Positions 1-5,196 of a DNA stretch of 7,270 nucleotides are shown in pieces. The stretch is from Sphingomonadales bacterium (GTDB taxonomy: Bacteria; Pseudomonadota; Alphaproteobacteria; Sphingomonadales; Sphingomonadaceae): NCBI GenBank assembly GCA_017304125.1, contig JAFKLV010000079.1, forward strand, positions 1 through 7,270. Direction: 5' to 3'. Made by a program: the position numbers and the translations under genes. Under the pieces are notes generated by a model. The model was not told where the DNA came from. It saw only the letters and a program-made list of their open reading frames with translations, and made no database searches. Numbering within the stretch: the first letter of the stretch is position 1; each line of letters opens with the position of its first letter.

Positions 1-397
1 CCAACGTATCGGCGACCGGCAGCACCGGCACCGCGCCGTCATGCGTGTCGAGCGCGGCGATCAGCCGGTCGATGACCACGGCGGACAGGAACGGGCGGGC
101 GGCGTCATGGACCAGCACGAGATCGGCACTGTCGAGCGCGGCGAGCCCGGCGGCGACCGATTCGCGCCGCGTCGCCCCGCCGATGACATGGCGCGCGCCG
201 GGCACGGCGGCAGCGAGCAGCGCTTCCTGGCCGGCGCCGATCACGACGACCACCTCGTCGATCGCGGGATGATCGCTGAATGCCCGATGGCTCCACGCGA
301 GCATCGCGCGGCCGGCGAGCGGGGCATATTGTTTGGGTAAGGTCGCGCCGGTGCGCTCCCCCTTGCCGGCGGCGACGATCAACGCGACGGTTTTCAT
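1..397 (-). CDS. ispD: IspD, 2-C-methyl-D-erythritol 4-phosphate cytidylyltransferase (N-terminal part, cut by window edge; possibly bifunctional IspDF)
   Basis: This is a cytosolic enzyme of the MEP (non-mevalonate) isoprenoid pathway. It couples CTP with 2-C-methyl-D-erythritol 4-phosphate to give CDP-methylerythritol. About 132 N-terminal residues are visible, in frame from an ATG at 397-395 to the left edge. Family motifs appear in the right order: the CTP-binding loop VAAGKGERTG followed by LPKQYAPLAG (residues 8-30), then GGATRRESVAAGL, then VHDAARPF. A Shine-Dalgarno-like AGGG (410-407 on the minus strand) lies 9 nt before the ATG and supports this start. Many alphaproteobacteria fuse IspD to IspF (the cyclodiphosphate synthase). 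The IspF half, if present, would lie outside the window, so the fusion cannot be decided here. The upstream region carries the multi-hairpin element at 441-555, which could be part of this gene's leader. Confidence 0.95.
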   Translation of the reverse strand, partial: MKTVALIVAAGKGERTGATLPKQYAPLAGRAMLAWSHRAFSDHPAIDEVVVVIGAGQEALLAAAVPGARHVIGGATRRESVAAGLAALDSADLVLVHDAARPFLSAVVIDRLIAALDTHDGAVPVLPVADTL

Positions 398-440
398 GGC
401 GCGGCGCCCTAGGCGGTAAACGCGTTGTCGGCAATGTCGG

Positions 441-555
441 GGAAAATCCGGGGCGGCCTGACAGGGAAGTGGCCGCCCCGTAGTTCAGGGAACGACCGGG
501 AAAAAGGGAAGACCCGGTCATGGTCGACGCCGAGGGGACGTCGTCGACGATTTCC
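441..555. ncRNA. Multi-hairpin structured element (candidate small RNA or cis-regulatory leader)
   Basis: Four stem-loops are packed into about 115 nt between ispD and the permease gene. On the plus strand they are: (a) CGGGGCGGCC 449-458 paired with GGCCGCCCCG 471-480, 10 perfect bp with a 12-nt loop; (b) GTTC 483-486 with GAAC 490-493, 3-nt loop; (c) GACCGGG 494-500 with CCCGGTC 513-519, 7 perfect bp and again a 12-nt loop; (d) GTCGACG 523-529 with CGTCGAC 542-548, 7 perfect bp and again a 12-nt loop. All three 12-nt loops carry GGGA at loop positions 6-9 and G at position 11. The cluster is flanked by GGAAAATC (441-448) and GATTTCC (549-555), which can pair as a closing stem with one bulged A and no linker to stems a and d. 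The strand is undecided: plus would make it the permease leader, minus the ispD leader, and either could be a free sRNA. On the minus strand, stem a is followed by GATTTTCC, a weak terminator-like tract. No known RNA family was recognised. Confidence 0.45.
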
Positions 556-594
556 GAGCTAAACAAGGGATGTTGCGGTAATGTGTCGAACCCG

Positions 595-615
595 CGCGAT
601 CGTGTTTCGATCGCG
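595..615. repeat. Perfect 8-bp inverted repeat upstream of the permease gene
   Basis: CGCGATCG (595-602) and CGATCGCG (608-615) are perfect inverted copies separated by the 5-nt spacer TGTTT. The element lies 40-60 nt before the permease start codon, where a repressor operator or a small leader hairpin could sit. No convincing -35/-10 pair is visible around it. CGATCG-type hexamers are frequent in this DNA, which weakens the case for a specific operator. Confidence 0.35.
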
Positions 616-654
616 AAATGTTGACGTACCAGCGGCGAGCGGAGATGGAACGCC

Positions 655-1944
655 ATGACCACGGCCGCATCGACCCGCCGCATCCTGATCGCCAGCCTCG
701 TCGGCACGACGGTCGAATTCTTTGATTTCTATATCTATACGACCGCCGCGGCGCTCGTGTTCGGCCCGTTGTTCTTCCCCGCGGAGAGCGCCTCGGTTCA
801 ATTGCTGTCATCCTATGCCAGTCAGGCAGTGGCGTTCATCGCGCGACCGGTGGGGGCGTGGGTGTTCGGCCATTACGGCGATCGCATCGGGCGCAAGTCC
901 ACGCTTGTCGCCTCGCTGATGATGATGGGCGGATCGACGCTGGCGATCGCTTTCCTGCCGACTTACGCCACGATCGGCTGGTGGGCGCCGCTGATCCTGT
1001 GCGTGCTGCGTTTCGGGCAAGGCTTCGGGCTTGGCGGTGAATGGGGCGGGGCGGCGCTGCTCGCGGTGGAGAATGCTCCCGCCGGGTGGCGCGGGCGCTA
1101 TGGCATGGTGCCGCAGCTCGGCGCGCCCTTGGGGTTCATCGCCGCCAACGGGCTGTTCCTGTTGATCGGGGTAATGATGCCCCCGGCGGACTTCATGGCT
1201 TGGGGCTGGCGGGTGCCGTGCCTGCTCTCCGTCGGGCTGGTCGGTCTCGGGCTGTGGGTACGGCTGCGCATCGCCGAGACGCCCGCTTTCGCCCGGATGC
1301 TGGAGGAAGGCCCGCCACCGACCGTCCCGATGGGCGAGCTGCTGCGCGATCACTGGCGCATCGCCTTGGGCGGGACATTCGGCGCGGTGGCCTGTTTCGC
1401 GGTCTATTATATCGCGACCGCCTTCGCGCTCGGCTATGCGACCACGACGCTGAAAATCGACCGGCAGGTGTTCCTCGCGATCCAGCTCGGCGCGATCCTG
1501 TTCATGGGTGTCGGGATCGCGCTGTCGGGTATCTGGGCCGATCGCACCTCGCCGGGGCGCGTGCTGACCTGGGGCTGCGTCGGCGCGATCGTCGCCGGCT
1601 TCCTGCTCGCGCCGGGGCTCGGCTCGGGCTCGCTGGCGACGATTTTCGTGGTGCTGTCGTTCGCGCTGCTGGTGATGGGCTTCGTCTACGGCCCGCCCGG
1701 CGCGTGGCTGCCGGGGCTGTTCCCGGCGCGGGTGCGCTACACCGGCGTGAGCCTGTCGTTCAACATGGCCGGGATCATCGGCGGCGGGCTGACCCCGGTG
1801 GTGGCGCAATGGCTGTCGCAACGCGGCGGCGGGCTCGGGTCGGTCGGCCTCTACCTCGCGGCGGCGGCGGTGATGAGCCTGATCGCCTTGCTCGCGCTGC
1901 GACCGCGCAGCGGTGCTGCGCCGGTGCCGGTCGAGGGGCTGTAA
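655..1944 (+). CDS. MFS transporter, metabolite:H+ symporter (MHS) family
   Basis: This 429-aa inner-membrane permease should have 12 transmembrane helices and import a small organic metabolite with protons. Hallmarks of the MHS branch (ProP, KgtP and ShiA relatives) are visible: GTTVEFFDFYIY in helix 1 (residues 17-28), the loop 2-3 signature GHYGDRIGRK (72-81), GQGFGLGGEWGGA in helix 4 (121-133), WGWRVP before helix 6 (183-188) and RIAETPAF (205-212) leading into the central loop. Hydrophobic segments continue to about residue 417, followed by a short polar tail. Length is typical of the family. The ATG at 655 is preceded by GGAG at 641-644 with 10 nt spacing. The substrate cannot be told from sequence: sugar acids, dicarboxylates, betaine-type osmolytes and shikimate are all used by relatives. 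It stands alone on the plus strand, with 257 bp upstream containing inverted repeats and no clear terminator downstream. Confidence 0.93.
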   Translation: MTTAASTRRILIASLVGTTVEFFDFYIYTTAAALVFGPLFFPAESASVQLLSSYASQAVAFIARPVGAWVFGHYGDRIGRKSTLVASLMMMGGSTLAIAFLPTYATIGWWAPLILCVLRFGQGFGLGGEWGGAALLAVENAPAGWRGRYGMVPQLGAPLGFIAANGLFLLIGVMMPPADFMAWGWRVPCLLSVGLVGLGLWVRLRIAETPAFARMLEEGPPPTVPMGELLRDHWRIALGGTFGAVACFAVYYIATAFALGYATTTLKIDRQVFLAIQLGAILFMGVGIALSGIWADRTSPGRVLTWGCVGAIVAGFLLAPGLGSGSLATIFVVLSFALLVMGFVYGPPGAWLPGLFPARVRYTGVSLSFNMAGIIGGGLTPVVAQWLSQRGGGLGSVGLYLAAAAVMSLIALLALRPRSGAAPVPVEGL

Positions 1945-2045
1945 ACACCTGTTTCGTATAGCACATCTTTGACGCATCAAGCGGCAATGCCGGGCCCAAA
2001 AAGGGTTGTCGTCATCAATGTTTGTAAATTGAATCGATCGGCGCA

Positions 2046-2074
2046 TTGGTGCGGCGTCGGCGGTTAACTATATT
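2046..2074 (+). promoter_or_regulatory. Candidate sigma-70-type promoter giving a leaderless mRNA
   Basis: TTGGTG (2046-2051) and TATATT (2069-2074) are separated by 17 nt and resemble TTGACA/TATAAT at 3 of 6 and 5 of 6 positions. Transcription starting about 7 nt after the -10 box would begin at or next to the ATG at 2081. No Shine-Dalgarno sequence lies in the usual place before that ATG, so the absence of a leader fits. The surrounding stretch (about 2014-2080) is clearly more A/T-rich than neighbouring coding DNA. Confidence 0.42.
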
Positions 2075-2080
2075 TTGTTC

Positions 2081-3004
2081 ATGAAGACTCCCGTAATAAC
2101 TTACCGCGAACATCAAGAGCTGGGAGACGTTGTCTGGCGGCGTAACTTTGATGCGTCGTCGATCGAGGCAAAGTCCATCGGAAAACCGATATTGCTGTTG
2201 TTTCAGGAAATTCCTGGTTGCTCTACCTGTGTTCGTTTTGGTCGGGACGCATTGGCGCACCCATTGATGGTCGAGATGATCCAGGATCATTTCGTGCCGG
2301 TCGCTATTTACAACAACCGAAAGGGGCCGGACGCGGAGATAGTGCGTCGCTTCGGCGAGCCGGCGTGGAATAATCCGGTCGTCCATTTTCTGAACCCGGA
2401 TGGAACGGCCCTGCTGCCGAAATTATCGGATCGCTATGACGCGATCGCGCTTCACGACAAGATCGCTGGCGCCGTCGAGCGAATGGGGTGGGAGGTTCCC
2501 GAATATTTCCGGCTGCTGCGTGGCGATCTGCTGATCGACTCCGGTCTGGCGAACAAAGCGTGGTATGAAACGCCGTGCTTCTGGTCCGGGGAAGTCAGCC
2601 TGTTGGAGCATCCCGCGGTGTTATCCACCGACGCCGGCTGGATCGAGGGGGAGGAGGTGGTGGAAGTGCACTTCGATCCCCGCATTGCCAGTCTCGCCGA
2701 TCTTGATCATTTCGCGCGAAATGAAGGATTCGTGCGGGCCCGGAGCGGGCGATTCGGGATCGACACCGATCCGCAATATTATCTGGCGAAAACGAATTTC
2801 AGCTTCCTGCCGCTGACCAAGGTACAGCGTAGCAAGATCAATCACGCTATTCCCTATCGCCTCGATCCGGAGGCTTTCATCAGTCCGACGCAACTCGGCT
2901 GGTTGCACGCTTCGGCCTCGCAGCCGCGGCGCGATTTAACGAATTATCGGCAGGATATCAGGGACGCATGGCATCGCATGTGGCCTGATAGCAAAGCTGC
3001 CTAG
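2081..3004 (+). CDS. Thioredoxin-like / MsrA-like two-part protein, cysteine form of the VPGUxxT (seleno)protein family
   Basis: This 307-aa protein has no signal peptide and is probably cytosolic. The N-terminal half looks like a thioredoxin fold: WRRNFDASSIEAKSIGKPILLLFQ (20-42, split as WRRNFDASSI and EAKSIGKPILLLFQ), then IPGCSTC with a CxxC pair at Cys47 and Cys50, then FVPVAIYNN and the conserved FGEPAWNNPVVHFLN (91-105). The C-terminal half resembles methionine sulfoxide reductase MsrA: PCFWSGE (165-171) with Cys166 at the position of the MsrA nucleophile, a GW turn, and VVEVHFDP (193-200). The order, and the motifs FQEIPG and LPLTKVQRSKIN, match my memory of proteins annotated as VPGUxxT family thioredoxin-like (seleno)protein, where the first Cys can be selenocysteine. 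Here it is an ordinary TGC codon. A role in thiol or methionine-oxide repair is inference. An in-frame TTG at 2075 would add two residues; the ATG at 2081 is preferred. Composition is less GC-rich than its neighbours (33 of 60 G+C at 2101-2160). The stop overlaps that of rsmD. Confidence 0.72.
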   Translation: MKTPVITYREHQELGDVVWRRNFDASSIEAKSIGKPILLLFQEIPGCSTCVRFGRDALAHPLMVEMIQDHFVPVAIYNNRKGPDAEIVRRFGEPAWNNPVVHFLNPDGTALLPKLSDRYDAIALHDKIAGAVERMGWEVPEYFRLLRGDLLIDSGLANKAWYETPCFWSGEVSLLEHPAVLSTDAGWIEGEEVVEVHFDPRIASLADLDHFARNEGFVRARSGRFGIDTDPQYYLAKTNFSFLPLTKVQRSKINHAIPYRLDPEAFISPTQLGWLHASASQPRRDLTNYRQDIRDAWHRMWPDSKAA

Positions 3005-3540
3005 CCCAGCCGCAGCAACGTCAGCCGCGCGCGGCCGTGGACGCGCTCGGCGTCGATCTCGAATCCGTCGACCTCGACCTTCTCATTGTGCGCGGTTTCG
3101 ATGCTGACCCATGTTCCCGCGCCGATCCAGCCGAGTCGCGCCAGCCGGTCGAGCGCGACATTGCCCGCGCCGGTGCCATAAGGCGGGTCCATCATCACCA
3201 GATCGAGCGCCGCGGTCGCCGGGCCGAGCGACAGCACCGAGGTGGCGCGAACATCGGCGTTGGTCGCGCCGAGCTTGGCGATATTGGCGCGCAGCGCATC
3301 GAGCGCGGGCTTGTCCTGCTCGACGAACAGGCAGCGCCCCGCGCCGCGTGACAGCGCCTCCAGCCCCAGCGCGCCCGATCCGGCGAACAGATCGGCCACC
3401 GCCAGGTCCTCGAAGCTGCCGACGCGGCTGGCGAGCATCGAGAACAGGGCCTCGCGCGTGCGATCGGCGGTGGGGCGGGTGGTGTCACCCTTGGGTGCGG
3501 CGAGCGGACGGCCGCGCCATTGGCCGGCGATGATCCTCAT
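3001..3540 (-). CDS. rsmD: RsmD, 16S rRNA (guanine(966)-N2)-methyltransferase
   Basis: This 179-aa SAM-dependent methyltransferase puts a methyl group on N2 of G966 in the 30S decoding region (E. coli numbering). It begins with the family's usual MRIIAGQWRGRPL. It has TRPTADRTREALF (21-33), the SAM-binding motif VADLFAGSGALGLEALSRGA (48-67), the acidic VEQD at the end of strand 2 (73-76), and the catalytic motif IV DPPY (118-121). Length is typical of the family. The frame is open 15 codons further upstream to an ATG at 3585, but that stretch is inside the preceding gene's tail and lacks family resemblance, so the start at 3540 is chosen. The ATG overlaps the stop of the rluB-like gene in an ATGA (3537-3540), implying translational coupling. 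The stop codon shares a CTAG with the convergent redox-like gene. Confidence 0.95.
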   Translation of the reverse strand: MRIIAGQWRGRPLAAPKGDTTRPTADRTREALFSMLASRVGSFEDLAVADLFAGSGALGLEALSRGAGRCLFVEQDKPALDALRANIAKLGATNADVRATSVLSLGPATAALDLVMMDPPYGTGAGNVALDRLARLGWIGAGTWVSIETAHNEKVEVDGFEIDAERVHGRARLTLLRLG

Positions 3541-4526
3541 TTGCGCGGCCTTGCCGGGCCGGAGCGCGGTTTGGGCTTGGCCCAACCGGTCTTGCGCTTC
3601 GGCGGGCGGGCAGGGCGGGACGAGGTTGCTGGCGCAGGCGTTGCGGGCGTCGCAGGCGCGCCTTCCTCACGTGGTCTGCTGGCCGCCGGCGGACCTTGCG
3701 GGCGCGGCCTTGCCGCAGCGCGGGGCGGCCGTGCGCCGCCGCCGGATGCGGTGACCGAGATCGCCGTCGGCGCGGGCGCCTTGCGGTCGAGCGACTGGCG
3801 GAAGGCGACCAGATCATGCTGCTTCACCTCGCCGACGCCGCCGACGGGCAGATCGCCGAGCACGAACGGGCCGTAGCGCGTGCGAATCAGTCGGTTCACC
3901 TCCAGCCCGAGATGCTCGAGCACGCGGCGCACCTCGCGATTCTTGCCTTCGGTCAGGATCATCTCGATCCACAGATTGGCGCCGGTGCGGCGCTCGATAT
4001 TGGCGTCGATCGAGCCATAGCGGATGCCCTCGATCTCGGCGCCCTCGATCAACGCCTCGAGCTGCGGCTGCGACACTTGCCCGAAGGCGCGTGCACGATA
4101 GGCGCGTTCGACCCCGGTCGAGGGCAGTTCGAGCTGGCGCTTGAGCCCGCCGTCGTTGGTCAGCAGCAACAGTCCTTCGGTATTGTAATCGAGCCGCCCG
4201 ACCGGGACGAGGCGCGGCAGATCCTTGGGCAAGCGATCGTAGATCGTCGGCCGCCCGCGCGGATCGCGCTCGGTGGTCAGCACCCCGGCGGGCTTGTGGA
4301 ACAGGAACAGCCGCGGGGGCGGGGTTTCGGCGACCGGCTGGCCGTCCACCGTCACCCCGGTGAGCGAAACGAGCAGGGTCGCGGGGGTATCGATCAGCGC
4401 GCCATCCTTGGCGACGCGCCCTTCGGCGATCATCCGTTCGACCTCGCGCCGCGACGCGACGCCGGCGCGCGCGAGCAGTTTGGCGATGCGGTGGAGAGGG
4501 CGCGGATCGGTGGGGCGGGTCGGCAT
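3537..4526 (-). CDS. rluB: RluB-type 23S rRNA pseudouridine synthase with long basic low-complexity tail
   Basis: This 329-aa member of the RsuA/RluB/RluE/RluF family isomerises a specific uridine in 23S rRNA. RluB acts near U2605 in E. coli. An S4 RNA-binding domain covers residues 11-58 (HRIAKLLARAGVASRRE). The catalytic domain carries FLFHKPAGVLTT (74-85), GRLDYNTEGLLLLTNDG (110-126) with the expected catalytic Asp113, and EGKNREVRRVLEHLG (193-207). Assignment to RluB rather than RluE or RluF rests on the S4 domain and overall resemblance, so the exact target is less sure than the activity. Residues from about 246 to the end form a Pro/Ala/Arg/Lys-rich disordered tail (for example RPPKRKTGWAKPKP), probably for added RNA contact. 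The start MPTRPTDPRP fits the S4 position. Upstream in-frame sequence to 4745 lies inside the divergent receiver gene and is rejected. No clear Shine-Dalgarno is seen. The gene overlaps rsmD by ATGA. Confidence 0.88.
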   Translation of the reverse strand: MPTRPTDPRPLHRIAKLLARAGVASRREVERMIAEGRVAKDGALIDTPATLLVSLTGVTVDGQPVAETPPPRLFLFHKPAGVLTTERDPRGRPTIYDRLPKDLPRLVPVGRLDYNTEGLLLLTNDGGLKRQLELPSTGVERAYRARAFGQVSQPQLEALIEGAEIEGIRYGSIDANIERRTGANLWIEMILTEGKNREVRRVLEHLGLEVNRLIRTRYGPFVLGDLPVGGVGEVKQHDLVAFRQSLDRKAPAPTAISVTASGGGARPPRAAARPRPQGPPAASRPREEGAPATPATPAPATSSRPARPPKRKTGWAKPKPRSGPARPRK

Positions 4527-4556
4527 GAGGCGGCTGATACATTGGTTGCGCCGCCT

Positions 4557-4574
4557 GCGCGAAAAATTTTGCGC
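4557..4574. repeat. AT-cored near-palindrome in the divergent rluB / receiver-gene intergenic region
   Basis: GCGC (4557-4560) and GCGC (4571-4574) flank GAAAAATTTT, so GCGC-AAAA pairs with TTTTGCGC apart from one extra G. It is the only A/T-rich block in the 111-bp space between the divergent starts at 4526 and 4638. It could be an operator or part of either promoter. I see no convincing -35/-10 pair for either gene here. Confidence 0.22.
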
Positions 4575-4637
4575 CACTTGTCGATTACGGGCGTTAAGGG
4601 GCGCAGGCGTAACCGTCGCAAGATTGAGACTCACGAG

Positions 4638-5069
4638 ATGTTGTTCGGGCGTAAAAAACGGCGGATCTCGCGCCTTCTGCTGGTGGAGGATGAGCCGCTT
4701 GTCGCATTCGACGCCGAACACCTGCTGAGCGAGGAAGATTATCACATCGTCGCGACAGTCGATCGCGTCGCGCAGGCGGTGCGGATCATCGGCGAGGAGA
4801 GCGAGATCGATCTGGTGCTGGTCGATGTCGAACTGACCGACGGCAGCGGCATCGACGTGGCGCGCGCCGCCGCCGCGCGCGGCATTCCGGTGCTGTTCGT
4901 GACGGGCAATTGCCCCGGCGATGTGGAGGCGCTGGCGTTCGGCTGCCTCGCCAAACCCTATTCGCAGCGCAGCCTGCTCGGCGCGATCCGCGCGGTCGAA
5001 ACATCGCTCGACGGGCGCGTGCCGGGGCGGTTGCCGCAGGGTTTCCGCTTGTTTGCGCGGGCGGGGTAA
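4638..5069 (+). CDS. Single-domain response regulator (receiver domain only)
   Basis: This 143-aa protein consists of a basic N-terminus (MLFGRKKRR) and one complete CheY-like receiver domain. All phosphorylation residues are present: the acidic pair in LLLVEDEP (Glu17, Asp18), phospho-acceptor Asp63 in LVDVEL, Thr89 in VLFVTGN, and Lys106 in LAKPY. There is no DNA-binding or enzymatic output domain, so it should act by protein-protein contact or as a phosphate relay or sink. The PVLFVTG segment recalls receivers paired with HWE/HisKA2 kinases and the FATGUY group of the alphaproteobacterial general stress response, but the exact FATGUY signature is not met. No histidine kinase gene is in the window, so its partner is unknown. 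A weak GAGA (4626-4629) lies 8 nt before the ATG. The frame stays open far upstream (to 3696), but that is antisense to the rluB-like gene. It is divergent from rluB and 127 bp before the DUF4331 gene. Confidence 0.87.
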   Translation: MLFGRKKRRISRLLLVEDEPLVAFDAEHLLSEEDYHIVATVDRVAQAVRIIGEESEIDLVLVDVELTDGSGIDVARAAAARGIPVLFVTGNCPGDVEALAFGCLAKPYSQRSLLGAIRAVETSLDGRVPGRLPQGFRLFARAG

Positions 5070-5139
5070 GGCTGCAAGCTGTGATTTTCAGAAGATAATA
5101 GGCTGAATTCGGCGGGTTTGGATTCGGAAATCCGTTGGA

Positions 5140-5164
5140 TGAACAAATCCTGAAGTCACCCGTT
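5140..5164 (+). promoter_or_regulatory. EcfG-like (general stress response ECF sigma) promoter candidate
   Basis: TGAAC (5140-5144), 16 nt and CGTT (5161-5164) match the alphaproteobacterial EcfG consensus GGAAC-N16/17-CGTT except for the first base of the -35 box. A start about 7-8 nt after CGTT would give a leader of roughly 25 nt that contains the strong ribosome binding site at 5186-5190. A short imperfect hairpin (GGATT 5120-5124, AATCC 5129-5133) lies just upstream. I saw no better sigma-70-type pair here. Confidence 0.4.
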
Positions 5165-5185
5165 TTTCCCTCATTGTTAAATGGG

Positions 5186-5190
5186 GGAGG
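5186..5190 (+). promoter_or_regulatory. Strong ribosome binding site of the DUF4331 gene
   Basis: GGAGG within a longer purine run (5183-5190) is spaced 6 nt from the ATG at 5197. It is the best Shine-Dalgarno match in the window and fixes the start of the downstream gene. Confidence 0.8.
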
Positions 5191-5196
5191 CGAATC

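Noticed and set aside
489..513. GGAAC at 489-493 as the -35 of an EcfG promoter for the permease
   Set aside because: No CGTT follows at 16-17 nt, and the GGAAC is part of the mini-hairpin at 483-493.
1982..2005. Possible terminator after the permease
   Set aside because: Only 3-4 bp stems (CGGC/GCCG and CCC/GGG) and no T-run follow, so a terminator is not supported.
808..2046. 412-codon open frame on the minus strand opposite the permease
   Set aside because: It is antisense to a well-supported MFS gene. The translation is Arg/Asp/Gln-rich with no recognisable motif, as expected from GC-rich codon bias.
2219..2232. Possible selenocysteine (UGA) in the IPGCSTC motif
   Set aside because: The codons are TGC and TGT, so this is an ordinary cysteine protein.
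3541..3585. Upstream ATG for rsmD adding 15 residues
   Set aside because: The MRIIAGQWRG start is the usual N-terminus, and the ATGA overlap at 3537-3540 is a typical coupling arrangement.
3696..4637. Long plus-strand N-terminal extension in frame with the receiver protein
   Set aside because: It lies opposite the rluB-like gene and shows no domain. The receiver domain begins normally after the ATG at 4638.
4527..4745. Upstream extension of the rluB-like frame
   Set aside because: It is antisense to the receiver gene and unlike the family. The S4 domain starts shortly after the ATG at 4526.
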